DNA from: Eubacterium limosum
GTDB taxonomy: Bacteria > Bacillota > Clostridia > Eubacteriales > Eubacteriaceae
DNA length: 64,000 bases
Direction of reading: 5' to 3'
Assembly: GCF_000807675.2 (NCBI RefSeq)
Contig: NZ_CP019962.1
Location: 124,001-188,000 of the forward strand
Part shown: positions 42,190-51,038 of the stretch, one piece after another
How positions within the stretch are numbered: position 1 is the stretch's first letter
How the letters are laid out: each line of letters starts with the position of its first letter
Made by a program: the position numbers and the translations under genes
Notes under the pieces: generated by a model
What the model was told of the DNA's origin: nothing
The model's input: only the letters and a program-made list of their open reading frames with translations
The model's database searches: none

Positions 42190-42495
42190 TTATTCAAATT
42201 TACGGGCTTTCCTCAGGATGACTGCCGCGACTACCACAGCCACCACAATGGCAGCAATGCCGCACAGGATGAGCGGCGATGGGCCGTTCTTGCCGTTGAT
42301 GGGCTGGGCCAGCGGGGTCGGGCTCTCCCTCACCACCTCGGCAGCCCTCTGGCCGTTCTCTGCCTCCTGGCCGGTGCTCTGGGCGGCGCAGAAAGGGTTT
42401 TCCACAGCCTGTGTCGCCGCCCGGACGACAGGCCCGCACAGGATAAGGAGCAGCAGGGCGCTGAAAAGAACAGCCGTTATCCGATGTCTGGTCAT
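42190..42495 (-). CDS. Small secreted, C-terminally anchored protein
   Basis: 101 residues. Signal peptide (about 1-26, ending VVRA), a short polar middle (ATQAVENPFCAAQSTGQEAE) with a single Cys, then SPTPLAQPINGKNGPSP, a hydrophobic helix and ILRKARKFE. The TPLA segment recalls the MucBP protein at 37244. No family recognised. With its own SARP-type promoter and terminator it is a one-gene unit. Size and topology suggest a wall- or membrane-bound accessory of the surface structures; function unknown. Confidence 0.75.
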   Translation of the reverse strand: MTRHRITAVLFSALLLLILCGPVVRAATQAVENPFCAAQSTGQEAENGQRAAEVVRESPTPLAQPINGKNGPSPLILCGIAAIVVAVVVAAVILRKARKFE

Positions 42496-42538
42496 ATTCC
42501 CCCGCCTCCCCTCATTTTACCGTGTAATATTTTACAAT

Positions 42539-42571
42539 ATTATAGCCCGCAGCAGTCACACCGGTGTCACA
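42539..42571 (-). promoter_or_regulatory. SARP-type promoter of the 42495 gene
   Basis: TGTGAC-N5-TGTGAC (plus-strand GTCACA at 42566-42571 and 42555-42560), 10 bp, TATAAT (42539-42544) on the minus strand. The outer repeat overlaps the stop codon of the upstream diguanylate cyclase. Confidence 0.82.
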
Positions 42572-44042
42572 CACCGGTCTCACCGTCCTGGTAGATGGCG
42601 AAGCCGTCGCGGGTGCCGCGCTTGATGCTGTACAGGGCCAGGTCGGCCTTTTTATATAGGGTGTCAAAATCGCTGCCGTCCGCCGGGGCCAAAGCCGCTC
42701 CAGCGCTGCAGGTAAGCCGCAGGTCATGGGCCTCCGCGATGCGGATGGCGTGGAAGGTCTGGCAGAGCTTTTCAAGCTGGGACGACACAATGGCGTCGCC
42801 GGGAATGTTTTTCATAAAGACGATGAACTCATCGCCGCCCACACGGCCCACGATATCGCTGCCGCGGAAATGCCGCCTCAGCAGCGCCGCGGACTGGCGC
42901 AGGGCCTCGTCGCCCACGGCGTGGCCGTAGGTATCGTTGACGTCCTTGAACCGGTCCACGTCCAGCATGATAAGGGCCTGCATGCCCCGGTGCTCGTCGC
43001 CCTGGAGCCAGACGTCCACATTCTCGCGGGTGCTGACTGCGTTCAGCAGGCCGGTCATGGCGTCGGTCTGGGCCTTAACCTCAAGCAGCTTGCGGTCCCG
43101 CACGTTGGTGTACTGGAGCACTGCCAGCAGGATGATGAGCCCGGCCACCACAAAGAGGGAGAGCACGATCTCATAATCCCGGATAAAGGCATAGGGCTGC
43201 TGAGCGTTCTCCTCAGGCACTGCATAGCAGATAAACCAGTTATTGTAGCCAATGGGCTCATAGGTGAGATAGCGGGTTTCTCCGTCCCGGCTGACCCGGT
43301 AGACCGCGCCGGTGCCGTCTGCCAGGTCGGCCTGCACCTGCGCGAGGGAGCTGCCCTTCTCAAAGGTGACGTCGCTGTAAAACTCGAAAAAGGTCTGGCC
43401 CCTCCGGTCCTCCCCGTGCTTTTTATCCATCATGATGGACTCGCCCGCGCTGTTGATGATATAGACATAGCCGGTGCCGCCGTACAGGTCGCCGAAGAAG
43501 ATCTCGCTGAGGCGGCTGACGTCAAAGCTTCCGGCCAGCACGCCGTTAACGCTGCCGCGGCTGTCATAGACCGGCACAGCCAGCACGATGAGGTCAGTGC
43601 CGTCCATCTGGCTCTCGATGGGGTCGCTGACCACGCGGCGGCCTCCGATGGCGGCCTGGAAAAAGGCCTGCCCGCTCATATCCTGTACCTCGGCTCCGTC
43701 GCTGGCGTAGGCGGCGCCTTCCTTTGTCCCATAGGTCATGCGCATAAAGGAGCTCTCACTGACCATGGCCCTCAGCAGGTCGCCGTTTTCGGCTGTAACA
43801 GGGTTGTCCTGTCTTCCCAGATAATCGGCCAGGCCCTCCAGGTTTTCAAACTCCAGGTCCATGACGTCTTTCAGGTGGTTGCATTGACTGGTGACATTGT
43901 CGGCCAGCTGAACCCGCGTGGTATCCTCCACAGCTTTCTGGATGCCGTAGAAAAACACGGCAATGCAGATGCCAAGATAGCATAGGAACACGAAAAGGGC
44001 GGTTGCGTAATGGTAAAGCGATTTTCGATGGAGCTCTTTCAT
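42567..44042 (-). CDS. Membrane diguanylate cyclase with dCACHE sensor
   Basis: 491 residues from ATG 44042 (AAAGGA upstream; the frame runs further but without a site). Membrane helix about 11-33, extracytoplasmic dCACHE domain about 35-290 (VQLADNVTSQCNHLKD, FDVSRLSEIFFGDLYGGTGYVYII), second helix about 300-320, then GGDEF. Active-site GGDEF is intact near residue 400 (GRVGGDEFIVFM) and preceded by RGSD, an RxxD inhibitory site at the right distance. It makes c-di-GMP under control of an external small ligand. It has a SARP-type promoter, linking c-di-GMP to the surface-protein set. Confidence 0.92.
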   Translation of the reverse strand: MKELHRKSLYHYATALFVFLCYLGICIAVFFYGIQKAVEDTTRVQLADNVTSQCNHLKDVMDLEFENLEGLADYLGRQDNPVTAENGDLLRAMVSESSFMRMTYGTKEGAAYASDGAEVQDMSGQAFFQAAIGGRRVVSDPIESQMDGTDLIVLAVPVYDSRGSVNGVLAGSFDVSRLSEIFFGDLYGGTGYVYIINSAGESIMMDKKHGEDRRGQTFFEFYSDVTFEKGSSLAQVQADLADGTGAVYRVSRDGETRYLTYEPIGYNNWFICYAVPEENAQQPYAFIRDYEIVLSLFVVAGLIILLAVLQYTNVRDRKLLEVKAQTDAMTGLLNAVSTRENVDVWLQGDEHRGMQALIMLDVDRFKDVNDTYGHAVGDEALRQSAALLRRHFRGSDIVGRVGGDEFIVFMKNIPGDAIVSSQLEKLCQTFHAIRIAEAHDLRLTCSAGAALAPADGSDFDTLYKKADLALYSIKRGTRDGFAIYQDGETGV

Positions 44043-44164
44043 GGGCCTGTCCTTTCCCAAAGAAGTTACAATGCCGGAAGCCTGCCGCGCGCCCCGCTGC
44101 CCTTTTGTAACGCTTTGCTTTGGTGTTGAATGTGAAAATGGGTACACCATTCCAGTTTGTTCTT

Positions 44165-44197
44165 ATTATAAGTACCTCTGGTCATACGGCGGTCATA
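44165..44197 (-). promoter_or_regulatory. SARP-type promoter of the dCACHE diguanylate cyclase
   Basis: TATGAC-N5-TATGAC (plus-strand GTCATA at 44192-44197 and 44181-44186), 10 bp, TATAAT (44165-44170) on the minus strand. The repeat region and its right flank are the same as at 50972-51000. Confidence 0.8.
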
Positions 44198-44230
44198 CGC
44201 AATAAAAAAAGGCAGCATTAAATTTTTTCA

Positions 44231-44259
44231 TAGACAGACTCCATTTTTAAAAGTATAAT
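44231..44259 (+). promoter_or_regulatory. Promoter of the 44301 GGDEF-EAL gene
   Basis: TAGACA (44231-44236), 17-bp spacer, TATAAT (44254-44259). Lies back to back with the SARP-type promoter of the minus-strand cyclase. Confidence 0.65.
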
Positions 44260-44300
44260 ACTCTAAAAAATAAAAGCCTTTGGATAGAGAGGATTTTGCT

Positions 44301-46439
44301 ATGAATAAAAAGGATTTCGCATGGCTGATTATGTGTTCCAGGAAAACGATCGCCTACGTAGCGGATATGGACAGCTACGAATTGAAGTTTCTCAGCCCTG
44401 CTGCCATGGAGCTATGCGGGCTTACCACGCATGAGGAGTACCTGAATCAAAAATGCTATGAGCTGATACAGGACCTGGACGCGCCGTGCGCCTTCTGCAC
44501 TAACCGCAAGCTCCGCCCGGGCGAGCCCTATAAATGGGAGTTCTACAACCAGCACCTGAAATGCTGGGCGAGCATTGAGGACAGCCTCATCGACATTGAC
44601 GGCCGGTCCTACCGCCTGGAGGTCATCCAGGACATCTCAAAGAACAAGGCGAAGATCGACAGCATCCTCAACCAGCTGACCATGGAGGAGATGCTGGTCA
44701 AGTGCATCGAGCTTCTGGCCTACGAGAACGACGCCGACGTGGCCATCGACCGGTTTTTGGAGACGGTGGGCGATTTCTACGCGGCCGACCGGGCTTATAT
44801 CGTGGAGTACGACTTTGAGCAGGGCTGCGCCAACAACACCTATGAGTGGTGCCAGCGCCATATTTCCTCCGAGAAGGATAACCTTCAGAAGCTTCCCCTG
44901 GAGCTGCTGAAGGACTGGGACGCCAAGTTTGAGAACCGTGGCTTTTTCTACATCAACTCTGTGCGTAAGGACTACGCACAGGATTCCCCCGAGTACAACA
45001 TTCTGAACCAGCAGGGAATCCAGTCGGTGGCGGCGGCGCCCTTTGTTCAGGACGGGCAGATCACCGGCTTCCTGGGCGTTGACAACCCGTCTGCCAACAC
45101 CCGGGACTGGACGCTGCTGCGCTCAGTCTCCACCTTTGTCATTGATGAGCTCAAGAAGCGGCGGCTGTTCCTCGACCTGGAGTACGCCAGCTACCGGGAT
45201 CTCCTGACCGGGCTTAACAACCGCAACTACTACCAGAAGTTCTTAGACGAGCTGAAGCTCTCGCCACCCGGCTCCCTGGGCATTGTCTACATTGACATCA
45301 ACGGCCTCAAGGCCGCCAACGACAGCTACGGCCACCAGTACGGGGACTACATCATCACCCAGTCCGCGCTGATTTTAAAGCGTTTTTTCCCGGACTGCGC
45401 TTTCCGCATCGGCGGCGATGAGTTTATCGCCCTGAGCATCGACTGCGGCCAGGCCGATTTCGAGCAAAGGGTCGCGGACGTCAAGGAATCCTTTGCCCAG
45501 GACAAGAACGTGGACGTCTCCATCGGCTCGCTCTGGAAACAGGGGGAATACAACATCGAGAACGAGATTATCCTGGCCGATGAGCTCATGTACTCCGAAA
45601 AGCAAAAATACTACGACGCGATCCTGCGGGAGGGGCGTGCCAGCCGCACCGGCCAGGCCACCCATCTGCTCCAGGCCATCCGAAACCACCAGTTCGCAGT
45701 GGTCTACCAGCCCCAGGTGGAGCTGGCCACTGGAAAGATTGTGGGCGTCGAGGCCCTGATCCGCAAAAAGGGACCAGGCGGCAAGCTCATCACGCCTGAC
45801 CATTTTATCCCACGGTACGAGAGCGAGGGGATCATCCGGCACATTGACCTGTACGTCTTTGAGGTGCTCTGCGCTCAGCTTAAAAAGTGGCACGACCGGG
45901 GCGACAAGCTGCGCGGCTCTGTCAACTTTTCCCGGGTCACGCTGATGGAAACCAACATCGTGAAAACCCTCCAGGACGTGTGCGCCCGGTACAGCGTCTC
46001 CCCGGAGGACATCACCGTCGAGATCACGGAGAGCATCAGCAAGCTTGAGAACGCGGCGCTGAACGCGCTGATCAACACCTTCCACGCGGCCGGGTTCTCC
46101 ATCTCTCTGGATGATTTTGGCACCGCCTATTCTAACCTCTCTATCCTGGGCGAGCTGGATTTCACAGAGCTCAAAATCGACAAATCCATGCTCCAGGACC
46201 TGACCGACAACAAGAAAAAGCAGGCCCTGGTCAAGAATGTCATCCTGATCTGCAAGGATTTCGGCAACATCATCTCTCTGGCCGAGGGCATCGAATCGGA
46301 GGAGCAGTACGCGCTGCTGCTCAAATACCACTGCCTGCTGGGGCAGGGCTATTTTTTCTCCAAGCCTCTCACCGAAAAGGTGTTTAACACCTATTACCGC
46401 ACGAAAAAGACGCTCAGGGCACCCATGTACCCGCACTGA
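44301..46439 (+). CDS. PAS-GAF-GGDEF-EAL c-di-GMP enzyme
   Basis: 712 residues from ATG 44301 (GAGAGG at 9 nt; a TTG at 44280 is less likely). PAS-like domain about 1-115 with a PCAFCTNRKL Cys motif, GAF about 150-285, GGDEF about 300-450 with intact RIGGDEF near 371 but no RxxD site, EAL about 460-705. EAL residues are present: VEALIRK near 484, EITES, LDDFGTAYSNL and AEGIESEEQ. Both activities are therefore possible and the net direction cannot be read. Soluble, so it senses an internal signal. Own promoter; terminator shared with the convergent gene. Confidence 0.92.
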   Translation: MNKKDFAWLIMCSRKTIAYVADMDSYELKFLSPAAMELCGLTTHEEYLNQKCYELIQDLDAPCAFCTNRKLRPGEPYKWEFYNQHLKCWASIEDSLIDIDGRSYRLEVIQDISKNKAKIDSILNQLTMEEMLVKCIELLAYENDADVAIDRFLETVGDFYAADRAYIVEYDFEQGCANNTYEWCQRHISSEKDNLQKLPLELLKDWDAKFENRGFFYINSVRKDYAQDSPEYNILNQQGIQSVAAAPFVQDGQITGFLGVDNPSANTRDWTLLRSVSTFVIDELKKRRLFLDLEYASYRDLLTGLNNRNYYQKFLDELKLSPPGSLGIVYIDINGLKAANDSYGHQYGDYIITQSALILKRFFPDCAFRIGGDEFIALSIDCGQADFEQRVADVKESFAQDKNVDVSIGSLWKQGEYNIENEIILADELMYSEKQKYYDAILREGRASRTGQATHLLQAIRNHQFAVVYQPQVELATGKIVGVEALIRKKGPGGKLITPDHFIPRYESEGIIRHIDLYVFEVLCAQLKKWHDRGDKLRGSVNFSRVTLMETNIVKTLQDVCARYSVSPEDITVEITESISKLENAALNALINTFHAAGFSISLDDFGTAYSNLSILGELDFTELKIDKSMLQDLTDNKKKQALVKNVILICKDFGNIISLAEGIESEEQYALLLKYHCLLGQGYFFSKPLTEKVFNTYYRTKKTLRAPMYPH

Positions 46440-46447
46440 ACAAAATG

Positions 46448-46499
46448 AGCCCGGACTGGGCGCCTTTTCAACAGAGGCGCCCTGCCCGGGCTTTTCATT
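46448..46499 (+). terminator. Terminator between convergent c-di-GMP genes
   Basis: GCCCGG...GGGCGCCT pairs with AGGCGCCC...CCCGGGC, then TTTTCATTTT; may serve both directions. Confidence 0.8.
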
Positions 46500-46512
46500 T
46501 TCCATTTATTTT

Positions 46513-47895
46513 TCACTTCGTTTTGAGCTCACTGCCAAAGCAGACATGCCCCGGACCGGATTTCTTTGCCTGGTACATGGCTAAATCCGCGATATGGAGA
46601 AGCTCCTCGACGCTCTCTCCGTCCTCGGGGTAGCACGCCACGCCGATGCTGGTGTTGCAGAATGCCTGCCCCTCGGTCAAAACCCAGGGCTTATTAAAGC
46701 GCAGGTGAATGAAGTTGGACAGGTTTCGGATATTCTCCTTTGTGATGGCCTCCCCGGCGATCAGGGCGACAAACTCGTCCCCGCCGTTGCGGTAGATGGC
46801 CTCCTGCAGCAGCGGGATTTCCGTAAAGAACCGGCTCAGCTGCACCAGAAACGCGTCGCCAGCGTCGTGCCCGTAGGCGTCGTTGATGGCCTTAAACCCG
46901 TCAATGTCAAAAAACATCAGGTAGAGCTTCTCCTGCGGCCGCGCCTGGCTGATCCGCGCCTCACCCTCGCTCAGGAGCATCCGGCGGTTGGGCAGGTCGG
47001 TGAGGGCGTCATAGTTGGCCATGTACTGTATGAGCGCCTCCTTCTGCTTGTTATCGGTAATGTCCGCGCTGCTGACCACATGGGCCATCCGGCCGTCCTC
47101 CCACTGGAAGGCCGCGCTGAACACCCGGAACCACGCGCCGTCAAAGGGGCGCTGGTAATCCCAGGTGTAGACTCTGGTGGGATTGCCGTCCTCATCGGCA
47201 ATTTTTTCCTGGGGGCAGAAATCGCAGGGGCCGTTCTGCCCCGGAAAGAGTATCTGCCAGCACTTTTTGCCCAGGAACTGCTCCTTTCCCCCATAGGGCG
47301 CCGCCATTGACTTGTTCACATACAAAATATCGTGCGTGTTAAAATCATTGACGTAGATGTCGATGCCTGTATTGTCCAGGACGCTCTCGAGAGAGCGCCG
47401 GGCCCGCCAGAGTTTACTCTGGTAGACCCGGGAGGACAGGTACCTGGTCATGAGCAGCAGCGGGAGCCTGACCGCGGTCTCTGGCGGCAGCTTCTCCGCG
47501 TTCCGGTCAAAAAAGACGACCAGCTCATGGAGCTCCCCGTTCTCATCGGTCACCGGGGCCGCGACCAGGGCGTCCGCCCCGAAAAGATCGAGCAGCTCTG
47601 TCTCCCGGCGCGCGTTATGCCCGCTGCGCCCAACGCTGACCACGGCCTGCTGGGCGAGCCACGCCGCGCTTTCTGTCTTAAATTTGGGCGGCGCGCCGCA
47701 GCGGTCCGCCGTCGCTTCTGCGGACTGCTGTTTTTCCGCCAGATAGAAACGTCCGGAGAGCTCGATCTGGTACACGGACCCGCCGTCAAAACCGATACTG
47801 CCCCGGATCATCTCCAGCGCCTGTAGGATGTTTTCTGTCTCCACCCGGTTTCCTGCCAGCACCTCTGCCAGCGCGATATTCATGGTTTCACTCAT
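46513..47895 (-). CDS. GAF-PAS diguanylate cyclase
   Basis: 460 residues. GAF-like domain about 20-170, PAS about 178-300 with a PCDFCPQEKI motif like the PCAFC of the facing gene, and GGDEF about 310-455 with intact RNGGDEF near 370; no RxxD site. No membrane helix. The start ATG overlaps the stop of the 970-aa GGDEF/EAL gene by 8 bases (AGGA upstream), so the two are translationally linked: one protein built as a phosphodiesterase, the next as a cyclase, from one SARP-type promoter. Confidence 0.92.
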   Translation of the reverse strand: MSETMNIALAEVLAGNRVETENILQALEMIRGSIGFDGGSVYQIELSGRFYLAEKQQSAEATADRCGAPPKFKTESAAWLAQQAVVSVGRSGHNARRETELLDLFGADALVAAPVTDENGELHELVVFFDRNAEKLPPETAVRLPLLLMTRYLSSRVYQSKLWRARRSLESVLDNTGIDIYVNDFNTHDILYVNKSMAAPYGGKEQFLGKKCWQILFPGQNGPCDFCPQEKIADEDGNPTRVYTWDYQRPFDGAWFRVFSAAFQWEDGRMAHVVSSADITDNKQKEALIQYMANYDALTDLPNRRMLLSEGEARISQARPQEKLYLMFFDIDGFKAINDAYGHDAGDAFLVQLSRFFTEIPLLQEAIYRNGGDEFVALIAGEAITKENIRNLSNFIHLRFNKPWVLTEGQAFCNTSIGVACYPEDGESVEELLHIADLAMYQAKKSGPGHVCFGSELKTK

Positions 47896-50800
47896 CTGCT
47901 GTGTCCTTTTTCCTCTCTCCCGGCGTTCTCAAATCTCGGCTGTACGCAATGATAATATCCTCGTCCTCTTTCATGGCGGCCCGCACCAGGGTTACCTCAC
48001 AGGGGATTTTTTCGTGCTGCCTGTTCTCATACAGCCATTCAAAGGCACAATAGCCCTTTTCTTTTACCTCTCTGAAATAGGTTTCTTTCTTCTCCAAACT
48101 GGGTGTCCCGTCGGGCTGGTACAAAGGCTGGTAACTGTCGAACCCGCGCAGCACGTCGTCGACGCTGCCGGCACAGAACATCTCCACTGCCATCTGGTTG
48201 CAGTCCAGGATTTCCTCCCTCACATTCCACAGGATACAGGAGAGCGGGGTGGCGTCCATGACGGCGCGCACACGGGCGTTCAGGACACGCTGCATCTTCT
48301 CTGCCTCGATCTGCTCCCTCAGGTCCCGGGTATATCCGGCGACCATGGCGCTGCCGTCGTCGTCGAGGTGGTCGATGCGCACCAGGGTTACCTCGGCAGG
48401 GATGGGGGTACCGTCCTGCTTGCAGTGCAGCCACCGGAAACGGGTCCGCCCTCTCTGCATGGCCTCTGTGATTTTAGCTTCGGCCTTCGCCTCGCTAAAC
48501 TGCCCGTCGGGCTGGCGCTCTGGTGAGAGGGCATAAAAATGGGCAAGGTATTCCCGCTCATCCTCAAGCTCGAAAAGCTTCAGAGCCTCTTCATTACACA
48601 TGACGTTCTCAAACTTTTTGTTCCACAGGTTGAGGCAGAGGGGTGTGGCGTCCAGCAGCGCCAGCAGCCGTTTTCGGAACTTCTTGTTGCTCTGCTCGAC
48701 CTCGAGTTCTGACCGGAGGTCTCTGGCGTAGCTGGCCACCACATGGTCGTTCTGGTAGGGTATCCGCACACAGGTGACCTCGACCGGAAACTGGTGCCCG
48801 TGGCGGTCCAGGTGCATCCACTTAAACTGGGTCTTCCCGTTTAGAAAGGCCTCGAAGATCCTGTCGCGCACTTTTGTCCTGCTCTCCTGGCCGTTTGGCT
48901 GCCTTGGCGGCGAATAGCTGTCGAAATCCTCGATCAGCCGGGTCCTGTTGTCTGCCCCAAAGAGGCGGACAGCCTCCTCGTTGCAGGCCAGGATCTCAAA
49001 CTGACGGTTCCAGATCATCAGGGACAGAGGTGTGGCGTTCATCATGGCGAACAAAAGCTCCCGGTCGTTGACAAGGTGATCCTGGAGCCTTTCCCGGTCG
49101 ATGGCGCCTGCCAGGTTTTTCCCGTCAAAGCTGACGGCCACGTAATGGCTGAAGAAAAAATCCTTTTCCACAGGCCGTGAGATGTAAAAGCCCTGGATAC
49201 AGTCCGCGTTCATGAGGCGGACGCTCTCCCATTCCTCCCGGGTCTCCACCCCCTCTACACACACCTTTTTCCGGCGGTTGTGGCAGAGGCGGATAACGGA
49301 TTCGATGAAATCGCGGTTGTGCTGGCTGGTGTGCAGGGCCTTCACAAAGAAGCGGTCGACCTTGACAATGTCTACATCCAGGTCGGCCAGGCGCTCCAGC
49401 GAGGAGTAGCCTGTGCCAAAGTCGTCCATGGCCAGCTGGATACGTTTGGCCCGGAGACGGCTCAGCGCTGCCTTTACGTTGGCGTCCTCTTTCATAAAGT
49501 AGCTCTCGGTCAGCTCCAGCACCAGGTTTCCGGGCGCCAGGCCCTGGCGGCGCAGAACGGCCTCGGCCTCTCTGCAGAAATCAGGCTCCCTGAGCTGAAT
49601 GTAGGAGACATTGACGTTCATCGCAAAGTCGGGGACCCACTTCACCCAGGCCCGGCAGGCCTCGGCGGCCTGCTCCAGCACCCAGAGCCCGACCTTTAGG
49701 ATCAGGCGGCTGCTCTCAAGCTGAGGGATAAAATCTACAGGGGATATCTCCCGCCCGTCGGGCATCCGGTACCTTAGCAGGGCCTCGGCGCCAATGACCG
49801 CCAGCTCGCTGACGTCGCACAGGGGCTGGAATACCAGGCGGAACCCCTGGAAATCATTTTCCACGCTCTCCGCCATGCAGTTGGTCAGGAACTGCCGGTC
49901 GATCTGTTCTCTGAGCATGCCCTGCTTAAACTCGACGCACTGGTTTTTTCCGTTGTGCTTGGCTCTTTTGAGGGCGACCGCGGCCTTTTTTTCCAGATCG
50001 GCCCAGCTGTCCCCGTCCTCAGGATAGGAGACCAGCCCGGCAGACACACCAAAGCGGTAGGGCTGGTTATCGACCCGGTGCGCTCCCCGCGCGTACTGCT
50101 GGATGCGCTCATAGATGCTTAACATTTCCTCCCGGGACGCGCCAGCGCCGGCCACCATGAACTGGTCGCCCTCGTAGCGGTAGAGGTTTACCTCGCCCGG
50201 CAGACGCTTTAAAATTTCCTGGGCAGTGGTTTTAAGTACCTTATCCCCAAAGGTCCTGCTGTTCAGGGTATTGATCTTATTGAACTCGTCGATGCCCAAA
50301 AGCAGCAGCTTGAAATGAATATCCGGGTCATCGTCCAGAATGCCCTGGAATTTTTCCTGGCAGAACCGGTGGTGCAGAAGGCCGGTTACATAGTCTACGT
50401 ACTCACATTCCTCCAGGCTTTTCATCGCCCCGAGTATGACTGCTGGCTGACCTGTGTGGGGGTTGCGCCGCACCCGGCCACGGTTGTTCACCCAGATGTA
50501 GGCTCCGGTGGCGTCCAGCATCTGGTAGTTGAGGGTGAAGGCTGTCTCGTCGGACTGCCAGAGTTCGGCGAGGCGTTTCCTGAAACGCTCCTGGTCGCGG
50601 GGGTGTATCCGCCTGAGCATTGCCGCGCAATAATGGGCCATGCTGTTTTCTTCGAAGCAAAAGTCGGAAGCGGTGTTGGGCGATACCTGAAAGCGGTCAC
50701 TGCACGTATCCCATATATAGAGATAGTCATTGCAGATTGACGACAACAGGCCATAGAGCACTTCAGCGTCCATGTCCATGTTCTCAAATAAATTTTGCAT
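47888..50800 (-). CDS. GGDEF(degenerate)-EAL protein with three C-terminal PAS domains
   Basis: 970 residues. Order: PAS about 15-130, GGDEF about 140-290, EAL about 300-555, then three PAS repeats (about 590-700, 715-825, 840-950), each with a CNE/CNQ-containing start such as LACNEEAVRLFG. The cyclase motif is EGDQF near 209 (RYEGDQFMVAG), so it should not make c-di-GMP. The EAL site is intact (GAEALLRYR near 336, ELTESY, MDDFGTGYSSL, VEGVETREEW), so it is a likely c-di-GMP phosphodiesterase. Sensors placed after the catalytic part are uncommon. GGAGG precedes the ATG. Confidence 0.92.
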   Translation of the reverse strand: MQNLFENMDMDAEVLYGLLSSICNDYLYIWDTCSDRFQVSPNTASDFCFEENSMAHYCAAMLRRIHPRDQERFRKRLAELWQSDETAFTLNYQMLDATGAYIWVNNRGRVRRNPHTGQPAVILGAMKSLEECEYVDYVTGLLHHRFCQEKFQGILDDDPDIHFKLLLLGIDEFNKINTLNSRTFGDKVLKTTAQEILKRLPGEVNLYRYEGDQFMVAGAGASREEMLSIYERIQQYARGAHRVDNQPYRFGVSAGLVSYPEDGDSWADLEKKAAVALKRAKHNGKNQCVEFKQGMLREQIDRQFLTNCMAESVENDFQGFRLVFQPLCDVSELAVIGAEALLRYRMPDGREISPVDFIPQLESSRLILKVGLWVLEQAAEACRAWVKWVPDFAMNVNVSYIQLREPDFCREAEAVLRRQGLAPGNLVLELTESYFMKEDANVKAALSRLRAKRIQLAMDDFGTGYSSLERLADLDVDIVKVDRFFVKALHTSQHNRDFIESVIRLCHNRRKKVCVEGVETREEWESVRLMNADCIQGFYISRPVEKDFFFSHYVAVSFDGKNLAGAIDRERLQDHLVNDRELLFAMMNATPLSLMIWNRQFEILACNEEAVRLFGADNRTRLIEDFDSYSPPRQPNGQESRTKVRDRIFEAFLNGKTQFKWMHLDRHGHQFPVEVTCVRIPYQNDHVVASYARDLRSELEVEQSNKKFRKRLLALLDATPLCLNLWNKKFENVMCNEEALKLFELEDEREYLAHFYALSPERQPDGQFSEAKAEAKITEAMQRGRTRFRWLHCKQDGTPIPAEVTLVRIDHLDDDGSAMVAGYTRDLREQIEAEKMQRVLNARVRAVMDATPLSCILWNVREEILDCNQMAVEMFCAGSVDDVLRGFDSYQPLYQPDGTPSLEKKETYFREVKEKGYCAFEWLYENRQHEKIPCEVTLVRAAMKEDEDIIIAYSRDLRTPGERKKDTADE

Positions 50801-50956
50801 AAAAAAAAACCTCCAGTCATTCTAGCGTCCGCCAGCTTTATCATAAAACATGTAATATCTATTATATACCTGATTAAGTAAAAATGTGTAAAAAATTTAC
50901 CTGCGCATATGCTCAATGTCTGGCAGGTAAATGTTCCTACATGATTATTTTGCTTA

Positions 50957-50989
50957 ATTATGCGCCCTCACGGTCATACGGCGGTCATA
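50957..50989 (-). promoter_or_regulatory. SARP-type promoter of the 50800/47895 operon
   Basis: TATGAC-N5-TATGAC (plus-strand GTCATA at 50984-50989 and 50973-50978), 10 bp, CATAAT (50957-50962) on the minus strand. Confidence 0.8.
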
Positions 50990-50994
50990 CGCAA

Positions 50995-51022
50995 TAAAAA
51001 AGCCGCCTGGGGGCAGGCGGCC
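50995..51022 (-). terminator. Terminator of the phage-derived cassette
   Basis: GCCGCCT / AGGCGGC stem with minus-strand TTTTTT; it abuts the SARP repeats of the next unit. Confidence 0.85.
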
Positions 51023-51038
51023 TCCGGCGGCGTTCTTC

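Noticed and set aside
40126-43985. Long opposite-strand frames over the SpaA adhesin (40126-41034) and the dCACHE cyclase (42726-43985)
   Set aside because: GC-rich mirror frames; the minus-strand products have clear domains and signal sequences, the mirror products none.
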